DNA from: Floricoccus penangensis
GTDB lineage: Bacteria > Bacillota > Bacilli > Lactobacillales > Streptococcaceae
Assembly: GCF_001832885.1 (NCBI RefSeq)
Contig: NZ_MKIQ01000002.1
Span: forward strand, 1 to 64,000
Direction: 5' to 3'
Length of the DNA: 64,000 bases
The position numbers were made by a program, and so were the translations under genes. Under the pieces are notes generated by a model. It had not been told where the DNA came from. It saw nothing but the letters and a program-made list of their open reading frames with translations, and did no database searches. The first letter of the stretch is position 1. The number at the start of each line of letters is the position of its first letter. Positions 35,459-45,433 of the stretch are shown one piece after another.

Positions 35459-38338
35459 TTAACCAAGTAAATACCCATACAAATCATCATCTACCTTATC
35501 GATAAACTCAAAGTATGTCTCAACAACATCTTCTTGACTTCCATCATGTTTATCTATCTTACACTCACGGATAGTTTCAAGAAGTGGTCTTGCTCGTCCA
35601 ACGAAATATGAGTCACTTTCCTTTTCGGCATCCGACTTTTTGATAAAGACGTAGACTTCCATCCCGTTATTCTCATAGTCTAAAAGTGCCTTGATTTCAG
35701 GACTATTAAGATTTCTTTTACGCTTGCTATACCAAGAAACTTTAGATTTTCCGATAAACTTATTAACATATTTAATCTGAGTACTTGTTGATTCCTCAGT
35801 CTTTGTCATGGTCAAGAAAATCATCATTTTCTTCTTATCAGGTCTTATTTTATAGCCGGCAATTGCCAAGTCAACTTCTTGGTGGTCAAAGTTAAGAAAT
35901 CTAGTAACATCACGTTTTTCATATTTTTGACCTTGTGTCATAGCTTGTCTATTGTCAAAGTTGTGGTTTTTGACTTTTGCAGTAGCAAGATAATCTATCA
36001 GATTTTCAACAAAATCTGGATTTTCCAAGGCAGAAATTAAGGCATCAGATTTTGATATAAGCTGTGACTTTTCATCATACTTAATAAAAGGAACTGAGTA
36101 AACTTTTTTATAAATAGATGTCCAGAAGGTCATATTTAAAACTTTAACTAATGTTCTAAAAGTTTCTTCATCCATTAGAATATCTAAATTGTGACAGAGG
36201 TCAAAGAAATTATCTTTTGATATGTTCTCTTTTTCCATTAAATATTCAAGTAAAAGTAATTCTCCTTTTGATTTTCCCTTTAGAAGTTCACGACCAAAAA
36301 ATCTTAGCATAACGAATTCATCTTCATCTAATTTACCATCATATTCTAGTTCAATCTTCCTTAACAGAGATGGATAAGTATCAAATTTTGTGGCAAGAAT
36401 GAATGGGTCGATTTCCGCAAATTTTTCAAAATCAAGTAGCATAGGAATTTTCCCCAAACGATTTTTCAAACGGTTATAAGAATCACGGAGAAACTTGACT
36501 GAATCAAGTTTTACCGAATTTATAGACTCGTAAATTTTTTCCTTGGCGATAGCTTCAAAGTTGATAGATGAAAGACCAGATAGATAATTCGTCGCAAAAA
36601 GGTCCCGACGGAGCGAATCCTTACTTGCTGTGTTGTCACCAGTTAAAGCCTGGGGAATTAAATAGTTATTTTTGTAGTTACCGATGAAGTCAATAATGAC
36701 AGTGTAATCTTTGGAATGATGTTTTCTAAGTCCTCGTCCGAGCTGCTGGATAAAGACAATATTGGACTCAGTATTTCTCAGCATAACAATCTGATTGACA
36801 CTTGGAATATCAATACCTTCATTGAAAATATCGCGGGTAAAAATGTAGTCAAGCTGCCCTGCTTCAAGAAGTTCAATCTGTCGCTCGCGTTCAAGGATAG
36901 AATCACTCCCAGACAGACAGCGTGTTTTATAACCACGATCATTGAAAATCTCACTCATAGCGCGTGATTCATCAACGCTTGAACAGAAAACTAGACCTCG
37001 AACCTTATCTCCTGATACACCATAGTAGCTAATTTTGTCCAAAAGATAATCTACTCTTTCCTCACTTATTAAACGACTGAGACTAGCTGTATCATCTATA
37101 AAGTCTCCATCTTTTTCAAAGTCAGTTACTCCGTAGTAATGAAAGGGTACAAGTAAATCTTCGTCCATTGCATCTTGAAGTCTAATTTCATAAGCTATGT
37201 TGTAGTCGAAAAGTTGAAAAATATTAAAATCATCTGTTCTTTCAGGAGTTGCTGTCATTCCTAGCAGAAATTTAGTCTGGAAATAATTCAAGATATCGAG
37301 ATATGATTTTGCCCCTGCCTTATGGACCTCATCAATCAAAATATAATCAAAGTGATCCTTTGCAAAACTTGATAAATTTTCTTCCTTTGAGAGTGATTGT
37401 ACTGTCGCAAAAATATATTTAGATGAAAGGTCTTTTTGCGTACCTGTGTAAAATCCATAGTCACTAACAAAGCCGCCAAGTACATTTTTAAATGACTCCA
37501 TTGCATCAAGTAAAATCTGTTCCCTATGAACGATGAAAAGGACCTTATCAGGCTTTGCTTGTGCAACGTCTAATGCTGATAAGTATGTTTTCCCTGTCCC
37601 GGTTGCTGAAATTAAAAGAGCCTTTTCTTTTCCATCCCGTCTCAAAAGCTCAAGATTATCAAGAGCCTTTTCCTGCATGGAATTTGGAATAATCTCTAAT
37701 TTTTCAAGTTCACGGGGAATCTGGTTTGATACTGAATTGAATTTCGGCCATACATAATTTTTTTCGTATTCTTTTAACCAGGAATCTGTAAGTTCATTCG
37801 ATGAATTAAAAAGATTTTCGAATTCATTTTCCAGCTCCTTAGCTGTATTTCCGCTAACTTTTGAGGTAAATCTGAAATTCCATTCGAAGTTAGTTTTAAG
37901 AGCTGTATCCGTCAAATTAGAAGAACCAATAATATAAGAGTTATAATCTTTTTTCTTGAAGAAATATCCCTTAACATGGAATCCTTCTAAATTTGAAACA
38001 CGCACTTCAAGGTTAGGAATTTTTAAAAGTTCACGAAATACTAATGGATTATTAAATCCTAAATAGGTAGAGGTAACAAGCCTACCTGAAATACCTTTAT
38101 CAGCTAAATCTGACAAAGTAGTTTTTAAGAGGGCCAAGCCAGCCTTTGTAACAAAGGCTGTAGATATATCAAAAGTCTGACAGTCTTCCAAATCTCGAAG
38201 GACTGCAGCGAGAACTGTCTCTTTGCTTTCTCTATCGTTTTTGAGTAATTTTGGCGCGTGGATTCTATCTGCCTGACCACTGCTACCATCTATATAGGCC
38301 TTACTCAATGCCTGCATCATCATGTCTTGTTCATTCAT
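35459..38338 (-). CDS. PLD-nuclease / SF2 helicase / DUF3427 protein
   Basis: 959 residues. The phospholipase-D-type nuclease domain (about 35-180) has one HxK motif (His121, Lys123) followed by SYIIGSSNLTDTAL. The superfamily 2 helicase core has Walker A ISATGTGKT (243-251), DEVH (336-339), MTATPERTDD and QQLGRGLRKH. The C-terminal half is the DUF3427 region. Such proteins occur widely in Firmicutes, often near restriction or mobile genes; a DNA repair or defence role is suspected, not shown. Long enough to be complete. It is alone here, with no methylase or other defence partner. Confidence 0.88.
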   Translation of the reverse strand: MNEQDMMMQALSKAYIDGSSGQADRIHAPKLLKNDRESKETVLAAVLRDLEDCQTFDISTAFVTKAGLALLKTTLSDLADKGISGRLVTSTYLGFNNPLVFRELLKIPNLEVRVSNLEGFHVKGYFFKKKDYNSYIIGSSNLTDTALKTNFEWNFRFTSKVSGNTAKELENEFENLFNSSNELTDSWLKEYEKNYVWPKFNSVSNQIPRELEKLEIIPNSMQEKALDNLELLRRDGKEKALLISATGTGKTYLSALDVAQAKPDKVLFIVHREQILLDAMESFKNVLGGFVSDYGFYTGTQKDLSSKYIFATVQSLSKEENLSSFAKDHFDYILIDEVHKAGAKSYLDILNYFQTKFLLGMTATPERTDDFNIFQLFDYNIAYEIRLQDAMDEDLLVPFHYYGVTDFEKDGDFIDDTASLSRLISEERVDYLLDKISYYGVSGDKVRGLVFCSSVDESRAMSEIFNDRGYKTRCLSGSDSILERERQIELLEAGQLDYIFTRDIFNEGIDIPSVNQIVMLRNTESNIVFIQQLGRGLRKHHSKDYTVIIDFIGNYKNNYLIPQALTGDNTASKDSLRRDLFATNYLSGLSSINFEAIAKEKIYESINSVKLDSVKFLRDSYNRLKNRLGKIPMLLDFEKFAEIDPFILATKFDTYPSLLRKIELEYDGKLDEDEFVMLRFFGRELLKGKSKGELLLLEYLMEKENISKDNFFDLCHNLDILMDEETFRTLVKVLNMTFWTSIYKKVYSVPFIKYDEKSQLISKSDALISALENPDFVENLIDYLATAKVKNHNFDNRQAMTQGQKYEKRDVTRFLNFDHQEVDLAIAGYKIRPDKKKMMIFLTMTKTEESTSTQIKYVNKFIGKSKVSWYSKRKRNLNSPEIKALLDYENNGMEVYVFIKKSDAEKESDSYFVGRARPLLETIRECKIDKHDGSQEDVVETYFEFIDKVDDDLYGYLLG

Positions 38339-38481
38339 GAATCTATCTTATCAAGAAGGCATGGAAAAAGCTAGAAATTTCGACCCCTCAAGGTTAAATC
38401 TCTAAGCTTTTTATTTTTATTAATCAGTTAAAGAGATAATAGACCTGGTTAATATAAAACCAATATCAAAAACTTTATAAA

Positions 38482-39318
38482 TCACTCATCATACAAAATT
38501 ACATCATTTCTACTTAAAATAACGTCATCATGACTGGATGGTATAAAGTTTAAAGAGAGACTTGTATACTTATAATCTGATATATTAAAGTCTAATGATG
38601 TTGCTATGCCATTCTTTTCCATTTGTTCAATAGTTGTACACTTTAAAGCTTTATCTAGACTAGCTATATAATCTTTATATTTTTTATCGTTAGTATCTGC
38701 ATCATAATATTGCGCCATACCGATCGTTACCTTAACATTTTGAACACTGAATTTTTTACTTGAGCCATCTTTATAAAAAATTTCTGCATTATTTATTGAT
38801 AATTTCACCTTATCATAATTCTCATTTTCAGGATACTTAATTACCCATATCTTATCTTGTAAGTTTTTTGTAAAATCTTGATAAGCGATATCTTCTAATT
38901 TACCTTCAGCATTTGAGAACCTTTTTTTGACATTTTCATGTCTTTCTAGAGCTTTGGATTCATTTTTATACCAGTGATCACTGAAATCACCTTCCATATC
39001 TGGCATATTATAATTTGAAAAATATCCATCTTCATAATTAAATTTAAGTCTTAAAGGCCAAGAGAGATTATTTAGATTTACAATTTTTCTATTATAGTTT
39101 AATAATTTAATTTGTGTTACCTGTAGATTATCTTTAGAGGAATAAGGAAGTACTAAACCTTTTTTTATTTTTAGTTTAGGGACATATTCAGGTATTTCTT
39201 GAACATCAATATGTCTGTAGTTTCCATCCATTGAATAATCCACTGTTCTTAAATAAATTAAAATTGGTAAAAGAACAATAACTGTAAGAATAAAATATAG
39301 CTTTTGTTTTTTTATCAT
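38482..39318 (-). CDS. Membrane-anchored extracytoplasmic protein, unknown
   Basis: 278 residues with one N-terminal membrane anchor (about 7-24) and a hydrophilic outer domain rich in Lys, Asp and Asn. Readable segments are WPLRLKFNYEDGYFSNYNMP and KVKLSINNAEIFYKDGSSKKF. No lipobox or catalytic motif. Its ATG overlaps the stop of a 48-residue membrane protein gene (ATGA), so the two are coupled. I do not recognise a family. It is the last gene of a run of small membrane proteins. Confidence 0.7.
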   Translation of the reverse strand: MIKKQKLYFILTVIVLLPILIYLRTVDYSMDGNYRHIDVQEIPEYVPKLKIKKGLVLPYSSKDNLQVTQIKLLNYNRKIVNLNNLSWPLRLKFNYEDGYFSNYNMPDMEGDFSDHWYKNESKALERHENVKKRFSNAEGKLEDIAYQDFTKNLQDKIWVIKYPENENYDKVKLSINNAEIFYKDGSSKKFSVQNVKVTIGMAQYYDADTNDKKYKDYIASLDKALKCTTIEQMEKNGIATSLDFNISDYKYTSLSLNFIPSSHDDVILSRNDVILYDE

Positions 39319-39461
39319 AATACTCCCAAATATAAAAATAAAACTGCATATACCAATAATAAAACAAATCCCGTGACCATCCTTGATTTATCATTTGTAT
39401 TATTTCCTGATATTACTAAAACAACCCCAAATATAACTAAAAATAATAATAACAAAATCAT
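39315..39461 (-). CDS. Small two-helix membrane protein, 48 residues
   Basis: A short ORF: two hydrophobic stretches separated by a polar turn (SGNNTNDKSRM). GAGGG lies 7 bases before the ATG, and the stop overlaps the next start in an ATGA quartet, strong signs of a real, coupled gene. No recognised family; it could be an assembly partner of the 278-residue protein. Confidence 0.7.
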   Translation of the reverse strand: MILLLLFLVIFGVVLVISGNNTNDKSRMVTGFVLLLVYAVLFLYLGVL

Positions 39462-39483
39462 ATTTTACCCTCGTAATATTAAA

Positions 39484-39517
39484 AAGGATAGTGAAAAATT
39501 TATATCCCACTATCCTT
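39484..39517 (-). terminator. Terminator after the 71-residue membrane protein gene
   Basis: Minus-strand AAGGATAGTG/CACTATCCTT with TTTTTAATATT. Confidence 0.75.
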
Positions 39518-39522
39518 AAATT

Positions 39523-39738
39523 TTACTCTTCGATTTCTTCATCACTCCAAAGCTTTTCACTTATATTAAAAGCAATTGTTGTTGATGCAACTGATAAGAC
39601 TAGACCACTTATACCTAATCCGATCTTGCCTTGACTAATTAAAATTAAACTTACTACAACGATAGATAAACATATTATAATTGAAATCAACAACTGCAAC
39701 TGACCAGCATTTAAAACAGGAATTTTATTTTCTCCCAT
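39523..39738 (-). CDS. Small two-TM protein, 71 residues
   Basis: Two predicted helices (about 14-34 and 39-58) between a short polar N-terminus (MGENKIPVLNAGQ) and an acidic tail (SDEEIEE). AGAGAGGTAATGAG precedes the ATG. Unknown family. Followed by a terminator. Confidence 0.65.
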   Translation of the reverse strand: MGENKIPVLNAGQLQLLISIIICLSIVVVSLILISQGKIGLGISGLVLSVASTTIAFNISEKLWSDEEIEE

Positions 39739-39768
39739 CTCATTACCTCTCTTTTAATATTTTATTGT

Positions 39769-39957
39769 TCAGAATTGTTTTAAACTTCTTAAATCCATAT
39801 TAAACTTCATTATTTTCCATAATAAAGATCCAGCAATAGCAAATGTTGGCAAACCAAGCAAATAATTTTCTTTTCCTAAAAATACTACACTTATTGCTGA
39901 CATGATAAAACACACTACCATCATAAAAAGCAAATAAATTTTTAAAGCCTTACCCAT
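39769..39957 (-). CDS. Small two-TM protein, 62 residues
   Basis: Two predicted helices with a short GKENYLLG loop and a basic C-terminus (FNMDLRSLKQF). GGAAGGA lies upstream at long spacing. It lies 30 bases upstream of the 71-residue gene on the same strand. Unknown family. Confidence 0.55.
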   Translation of the reverse strand: MGKALKIYLLFMMVVCFIMSAISVVFLGKENYLLGLPTFAIAGSLLWKIMKFNMDLRSLKQF

Positions 39958-40134
39958 ATTTCATTTATCCTTCCTTGACAGATTATGATTATATAAAATA
40001 TTCATCACTCATCTTTACATTATGTACTCCACCGTCTTCTTTAAATACATTTTAGCAAGAATATAATCAAGTAATCTGACATTTATTATATGAAAACTTA
40101 CAATTTTGTCAGAATCCTTTGATTGTATACTAAT

Positions 40135-40338
40135 CTAAGAGATATACATATCATCCATTTTAAGTGCATTAACTACTGAAACTACTACCAACAGTACACA
40201 TATAGCTCCTAAAAATCTATGACTACTCCAAAAACAGAGTATGCTTGCTACTAGCATTAAAATAAAAGATATAAAACTAAATAAAAAATTTATTTTTCGA
40301 ATCTTCTTTATTGATAACATTCCAGTTTGATTTTCCAC
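40135..40338 (-). CDS. Small two-TM protein, 67 residues
   Basis: GTG start with GGGGGA about 9 bases upstream. Basic N-terminus (SIKKIRKIN), then two helices (about 16-36 and 41-59) and a short polar end. Similar size and layout to the two genes downstream, without obvious sequence identity. Unknown family. Confidence 0.55.
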   Translation of the reverse strand: MENQTGMLSIKKIRKINFLFSFISFILMLVASILCFWSSHRFLGAICVLLVVVSVVNALKMDDMYIS

Positions 40339-40667
40339 AATAGTACATCCCCCAAAAATACATATTAAATCTATTCATTAATAAATAAGTATAATAAATT
40401 ATTTAGTATTATTTATTATCTTATCTTAAAAGACCAAAAAACAATCCCAGACATAATATGATTGAATTCTAAATGATTATATCTTTACATTTTTTATTCC
40501 CTTTATTTTTCACACTATATCCAAAAACTTTGTTTACTTTATTTGAAGTATAACACAATAAAATAAATAAAGACAGATTAAAATCATAAGTGGTTATTTT
40601 TAAATCATAAAAGGCATAAAATGACATAGAAAAACTATCCTCATTCTCACAAGGATAGTTTTTTTAA
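40339..40667. other. Intergenic, AT-rich
   Basis: Apart from the valS terminator at 40632-40665 I see no gene, RNA or operator in these 329 bases. Confidence 0.5.
40632..40665 (-). terminator. valS terminator
   Basis: AAACTATCC ... GGATAGTTT stem with T residues on the minus strand, adjoining the valS stop. Confidence 0.8.
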
Positions 40668-43322
40668 TTATAAGTTTTCTAATTGTTCGATACGTTCTTT
40701 TGTCGCATTGAATTTTTCTTGATAGTCAGCTTGCTTTTCTTTTTCTTTTTCAACTACTTCTGGTTTAGCATTAGCTACAAATTTTTCGTTAGCTAATTTT
40801 TTACCAACCATATCTAGTTCTTTTTGCCATTTAGCTAGTTCTTTGTTAAGACGAGTTATTTCATCTTCAACATTGATAAGATCCGCAAGTGGTAGATAGA
40901 TTTCTGCATCTGTTATGACAGCACTCATCGCTTGTGCAGGTGCATCCACATCTGAACTGATTTCTAAAACTTCTGGATTTGTAAATCTTCTTAGGTAATT
41001 TTCATTAGCTTTGAAGAATTCTTCAATTTCAGGAGTTTTTGTTTTGATTAAAATAGTAATTGCCTTGCTTGGTGCTACATTAACTTCAGCACGTGAATTA
41101 CGTACACTTCTGATAACTTCCTTAAGTACTTCGACACCTTGTGCAGCTTGAGCATCATCAAATTCAGGACGAACTTGTGGATATTTTGCTGTTACAAGCG
41201 TTTCCTCAGTATGTGGGATATTTTCAAAAATTTCTTCAGTTACGAATGGCATAATTGGGTGTAATAAACGTAAAATCTGGTCTAAAACATGAGTTAGAAC
41301 TGAACGAGTAACCTCTTTTTCAGTCTCATCTTCACCATAAAGAACTTCTTTTGTAAGTTCGATATACCAGTCAGCAAATTCATCCCAGATGAAGTTATAA
41401 AGAGCACGACCTGCTTCACCAAACTCAAATTTATCAAAGTTTTCTGTAACACGTTCAATTGTCTCATTTAAGCGAGTTAAAATCCAACGGTCAGTTACAT
41501 TCCCAGCTTCCTTGTTAGCTACTTTTTCAAGATTAGCTTGAATATCTTCAAGTGTTAAGCCTTCATTATTCATGATGATATAACGGCTCACATTCCAAAT
41601 CTTATTGATGAAGTTCCATGAAGCATCCATTTTTTCATAAGAGAAACGAACGTCTTGACCTGGAGCTGATCCGTTAGATAGGAACCAACGAAGGGCATCT
41701 GCACCATATTTTTCAATAACGTCCATTGGATCAATTCCATTACCGAGTGATTTAGACATTTTACGACCACTCTCGTCACGAATTAGTCCATGCATTAGGA
41801 CATCCTTAAATGGTCTTTCATCCGTAAATTCTAGGGCTTGGAAAATCATACGACTTACCCAGAAGAAGATAATATCATATCCTGTAACAAGAGTGTTCGT
41901 TGGATAATAACGTTTAAAGTCTTTTGCTTCTGTATCAGGCCAACCCATAGTAGAAAATGGCCATAGTGCACTTGAGAACCAAGTATCTAGTACATCTTCA
42001 TCTTGAGTCCAATTTTCAGCATCTGCTGGTGCGTCCATGCCAACATACATTTCTCCAGTTTCATTGTGGTACCATGCTGGAATTTGATGTCCCCACCATA
42101 ACTGACGAGAAATTACCCAATCATGTACATTTTCCATCCATTGGATAAATGTATCATTAAATCTATCTGGGAAGAAGTTAACTCTATCTTCAGTTGCTTG
42201 ATTTTCAATAGCCTTCTTAGATAGTTCTTCCATCTTAACAAACCATTGAGTAGAAAGTCTTGGTTCTACAGGAACACCAGTACGTTCTGAATGTCCTACA
42301 CTGTGGACCATTGGCTCAACTTTAACTAAGTGTCCTTTTTCCTCAAGGGCTTTTACTACTGCCTTACGAGCAGCAAATCTATCCATACCAGCAAAATCAC
42401 CTGCAAGCTCATTCATAGTACCGTCAGCATTCATAACATTTACTTGAGGTAAATCATGACGACGGCCAACCTCAAAGTCATTTGGATCATGAGCTGGTGT
42501 AATTTTTACAACCCCTGTTCCAAATTCAGGATCAGCATGCTCATCACCTACAATCGGAATAGCTTTATTCACTAAAGGTAGAATTACATTTTGGCCGATA
42601 AGGTCTTTATAGCGAGGATCTTCTGGGTTAACCGCTACTGCAGTATCACCAAACATTGTTTCAGGACGAGTAGTTGCTACCTCAAGAGAGCCTTGACCAT
42701 TTTCAAGGTCATAGGTCATGTGGTAGAAAGCACCTTCGACATCCTTGTGGATTACTTCGATATCGCTTAGAGCAGTACGAGCAGCAGGATCCCAGTTGAT
42801 AATATACTCGGCACGGTAGATTAATCCTTTACTATAAAGGTCAACGAATACCTTACGAACAGCCTCCGAAAGCCCTGCATCAAGAGTAAAGCGTTCACGA
42901 GAATAGTCGAGTGAAAGTCCTAGTTTACCCCATTGTTCTTTGATGGTAGAAGCATATTCATCCTTCCATTCCCAAACTTTTTCGATGAATTTTTCACGCC
43001 CAAGGTCATAACGAGTGATACCTTGTTCACGCAAACGTTCCTCAACCTTAGCTTGAGTAGCGATACCCGCATGGTCCATACCAGGTAACCATAAAGTATC
43101 AAAACCTTGCATACGTTTTTGACGAATAATCATATCTTGTAAAGTTGTATCCCAAGCATGTCCCAAGTGAAGTTTACCTGTAACATTTGGTGGTGGAATA
43201 ACGATGCTATAAGGTTCAGCATTTACATCGCCTGATGGTTTGAAAACGTCAGCTTCTAACCATTTTTCATAACGCCCTGCTTCAACTTCAGCAGGATTGA
43301 ATTTTGTCGAAAGTTCAGTCAT
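40668..43322 (-). CDS. valS: Valyl-tRNA synthetase
   Basis: 884-residue class I synthetase. HIGH motif in [15 protein letters not shown] (about 42-56), the CP1 editing domain with [15 protein letters not shown], the KMSKS loop [14 protein letters not shown], and a C-terminal coiled-coil arm ([21 protein letters not shown] onward). It is the second gene of an operon led by a valine T-box and a GIY-YIG-like gene, 12 bases after the latter. Confidence 0.97.
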   Translation of the reverse strand: MTELSTKFNPAEVEAGRYEKWLEADVFKPSGDVNAEPYSIVIPPPNVTGKLHLGHAWDTTLQDMIIRQKRMQGFDTLWLPGMDHAGIATQAKVEERLREQGITRYDLGREKFIEKVWEWKDEYASTIKEQWGKLGLSLDYSRERFTLDAGLSEAVRKVFVDLYSKGLIYRAEYIINWDPAARTALSDIEVIHKDVEGAFYHMTYDLENGQGSLEVATTRPETMFGDTAVAVNPEDPRYKDLIGQNVILPLVNKAIPIVGDEHADPEFGTGVVKITPAHDPNDFEVGRRHDLPQVNVMNADGTMNELAGDFAGMDRFAARKAVVKALEEKGHLVKVEPMVHSVGHSERTGVPVEPRLSTQWFVKMEELSKKAIENQATEDRVNFFPDRFNDTFIQWMENVHDWVISRQLWWGHQIPAWYHNETGEMYVGMDAPADAENWTQDEDVLDTWFSSALWPFSTMGWPDTEAKDFKRYYPTNTLVTGYDIIFFWVSRMIFQALEFTDERPFKDVLMHGLIRDESGRKMSKSLGNGIDPMDVIEKYGADALRWFLSNGSAPGQDVRFSYEKMDASWNFINKIWNVSRYIIMNNEGLTLEDIQANLEKVANKEAGNVTDRWILTRLNETIERVTENFDKFEFGEAGRALYNFIWDEFADWYIELTKEVLYGEDETEKEVTRSVLTHVLDQILRLLHPIMPFVTEEIFENIPHTEETLVTAKYPQVRPEFDDAQAAQGVEVLKEVIRSVRNSRAEVNVAPSKAITILIKTKTPEIEEFFKANENYLRRFTNPEVLEISSDVDAPAQAMSAVITDAEIYLPLADLINVEDEITRLNKELAKWQKELDMVGKKLANEKFVANAKPEVVEKEKEKQADYQEKFNATKERIEQLENL

Positions 43323-43334
43323 ATATTTCTCCTT

Positions 43335-43901
43335 TTAGTTTAGGTTTAGTCCATTAATTTTAGTATCAAAAAGTTCCTTAAAATACTTCTCTTCTGCTTG
43401 ATTGTCATTGAGATTCCGGTAAAAAGTAAATCCCTCATCTCCTACAAAATCAAGCATATCAGATAAAATCTCTAAATCCCCATCAAATATTCCATATTTT
43501 TGTTCATCCTGTATAGCTTCTACAGTGTGTAGAATATGAAAAGTTAGATAATCTTCATCATCAGTTAGAAAATTTTCTCTATCCGTAGCAAATTTATCTT
43601 GAATACTTTTGGGAAGGGCATCTTTTTTAGCTTGATTTCCAAGTGGATTGCCAGATCCTGCTGAATACTTAATGTAAGTCTTAATGCGATTATACATACC
43701 TTCTTCATGAAAAGCAGAACCTATATATCTACTTCCATCTATAAATTCAAGCATATAAATGCCGTGTAGGTTTTTAAGCTTTTTTGATAATTCAGATTCA
43801 TATCCACAAACTGCTAAATATAAATCTTCAGAGCTGTAACTGTAATTACTAGCATTTGAGCTATTAAGATAGTCTTCTGCGTATTGTTTGATTCTTGTCA
43901 T
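43335..43901 (-). CDS. GIY-YIG-like protein in the valS operon
   Basis: 188 residues. The segment HGIYMLEFIDGSRYIGSAF (about 45-63), followed by RIKTYIKYSAGSGNP, matches the GIY-10/11-YIG signature of GIY-YIG nucleases. The later catalytic Glu is not evident to me. The C-terminal half is acidic. It lies between the valine T-box and valS, so it is made when valyl-tRNA is short. No ordinary role in tRNA charging is known for this family, and the active-site state is unsure. Confidence 0.6.
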   Translation of the reverse strand: MTRIKQYAEDYLNSSNASNYSYSSEDLYLAVCGYESELSKKLKNLHGIYMLEFIDGSRYIGSAFHEEGMYNRIKTYIKYSAGSGNPLGNQAKKDALPKSIQDKFATDRENFLTDDEDYLTFHILHTVEAIQDEQKYGIFDGDLEILSDMLDFVGDEGFTFYRNLNDNQAEEKYFKELFDTKINGLNLN

Positions 43902-44141
43902 TTTACCTTCTTATTACAATAAAATAATAAAGAAAAGCACCCCAACTATATATAAAATATAGTCAGGGTGCTTCACGCACGGTACCACCTGTATTGTGAT
44001 TAATGTCCTTTGTATAAACGATTAATCACCACTCAATTTTATTATTTTAATTTAATCACAAGCAACCTTCATTTACCTTTGATAGAACTTTTCAGCAACC
44101 AGTTCCTCTCTCAAATCTCCCGTAAACTACTCCTCTTGATT
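43902..44141 (-). promoter_or_regulatory. T-box riboswitch, Val specifier
   Basis: Promoter TTGAAA-N17-TAGACT at 44148-44176 (minus). Stem I: AAUCAAG/CUUGUGAUU below and UUUAC/GUAAA above. The 3' internal loop ends GUU-G, giving a Val specifier GUU at 44064-44066. The apical AGAGAGGAACU...AGUUCU arm is present. T-box AGGTGGTACCGTG lies at 43978-43990, and the terminator AGCACCC...GGGTGCTTTT at 43933-43973. The downstream valS agrees with the specifier. Confidence 0.92.
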
Positions 44142-44183
44142 GTTACTAGTCTAGCAGATTTAAAAGAATTTTTCAAATTAAAT

Positions 44184-44705
44184 TTATTTCTTATCAATCA
44201 TTGCTACTTTTTTCCATTTTCGAATTTTAGTACGAAAATTTGTAAACGGAGCTACAGAGTTTATATGTACCCATTTCCATATTGGCCACATGGCAGCCGT
44301 AGTAGCCCAATTGCGCTTCTCAGGTTCAAAAAGTTCTTCATCTGATAAACTTTCAAGCCAATCACATAATTCATCCACTTTTCCAGTTAATAAATCTATT
44401 CGTTCCTTAAGAGAGAGTTGAGCATAGTTTTCATAGAATGATTGATATAAGCCTCCAAGATTATTCCACTTGTAGTCAGCTGTTGGGGTAATAACCTTTA
44501 TCCCTGATATTTCATCTTTTTCCCACGATAATAATAGATTTATCCATCCAAGCTGATAAGCTAAATTTTCAGCAGGTGTCTTATCTACTCCGTCAATTCG
44601 AATATCTTTCATATCTTCAGGGATAGCCTTAAATTCTTCTATATATTTTCCATAGCTAGCATGTATTGCGTCTATCAACTCCTGCTTACTATCATATGAT
44701 TTCAT
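44184..44705 (-). CDS. ClbS/DfsB family four-helix protein
   Basis: 173 residues of the DinB-like ClbS/DfsB family (DUF1706). Segments LIDAIHASYGKYIEEFKAIPE, AENLAYQLGWINLLLSWE and NWATTAAMWPIWKWVHINSVAPFTNFRTKIRKW are typical. ClbS itself protects against colibactin by hydrolysing it; most members have no known substrate. AGAGGAAC precedes the ATG. Same strand as the mepB remnant upstream. Confidence 0.88.
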   Translation of the reverse strand: MKSYDSKQELIDAIHASYGKYIEEFKAIPEDMKDIRIDGVDKTPAENLAYQLGWINLLLSWEKDEISGIKVITPTADYKWNNLGGLYQSFYENYAQLSLKERIDLLTGKVDELCDWLESLSDEELFEPEKRNWATTAAMWPIWKWVHINSVAPFTNFRTKIRKWKKVAMIDKK

Positions 44706-44724
44706 ACTTTTTAGTTCCTCTACT

Positions 44725-45183
44725 CTAATAGTTAGTAGTCAAATGCTCAAAATATTTAACTTGCCATTTTTGCGTTTTAAGAGCTGTTTTATTAAGTCCA
44801 ACTTCCCAAGCTGGATAAACTCTAAATGCCATTTTCCCACGTTTAGCATCAGATATTATACCTTTGCTGACAAGAACATCTTTGGGAAACTTAAAAATAC
44901 CTTCTTTGTTTTCATCTTTAATAATCACAAATAAGAATTCTGGGCTTTCTTCTTTATTGAATGAACGGTTATTATTATCTTCATCCTTTTTCCAAATTGC
45001 AAGAAAATATCCTTTTTTAGTTGGAGTTTTCTTAGCCAATCTACTTCTAAAACTTAAAGAATTACATGAAAGTGCTGCGTACTATTGGTTATATTTTTCA
45101 ATAATCAAATCATCATCTGAAAAATCCTGATTGAAATATGAAGACAGTATAGATTTTGATATCTTAATACTCTCTTTGTCCAA
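44725..45183 (-). pseudogene. mepB family gene with in-frame stop
   Basis: Reading one frame from TTG 45183 gives 33 codons (ending LIIEKYNQ), a TAG at 45082-45084, and then YAALSCNSLSF... joined to the well-conserved MepB body (SRLAKKTPTKKGYFLAIWKKDED, FRVYPAWEVGLNKTALKTQKWQ). Both halves match the MepB family in order and spacing, so a single nonsense mutation splits an otherwise intact gene of 152 codons. A shorter 104-residue product from the internal ATG 45039 is possible but would lack the N-terminus. The beginning overlaps the DUF1912 gene by 20 bases. Confidence 0.75.
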
Positions 45184-45418
45184 ATAATCCCTCAGGTAGG
45201 TCGTGAAATCCTTTTTGTGCTTTATAGTTATCGAATTTTCCTAGTAGATATTTATATGCATCTAGTCTACTTTCATAACGAATAACGGCGTCCACTGCAC
45301 GCGCATCATCATCTTCGTCTGCTACTTTTTGAGCCTCACCCATGGCCATCTCATTAACCATAACCTGTGTGCTAAGCCATTCTTCAAAATCCTTTAAAAA
45401 TTCTTGTTCGTAAGTCAT
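45164..45418 (-). CDS. DUF1912 family protein
   Basis: 84 residues, closely resembling the streptococcal DUF1912 family: MTYEQEFLKDFEEWLSTQ at the start, IRYESRLDAYKYLLGKFDN, and a highly conserved end GFHDLPEGLFGQREY. Cytosolic and helical, unknown function. GGAAG precedes the ATG. It follows the GNAT gene by 15 bases and overlaps the mepB remnant. This family points to a lactic-acid-bacterium-like host. Confidence 0.9.
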   Translation of the reverse strand: MTYEQEFLKDFEEWLSTQVMVNEMAMGEAQKVADEDDDARAVDAVIRYESRLDAYKYLLGKFDNYKAQKGFHDLPEGLFGQREY

Positions 45419-45433
45419 ATTTATCTTCCTTCT

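Noticed and set aside
35459-38338. Calling the helicase protein part of a named defence system
   Set aside because: No partner genes of any described system are adjacent, and domain content alone does not decide it.
39206-39394. 62-residue ORF overlapping two membrane-protein genes
   Set aside because: It lies in another frame over the 48- and 278-residue genes, lacks a ribosome binding site and has a Trp/Tyr-rich, low-complexity translation.
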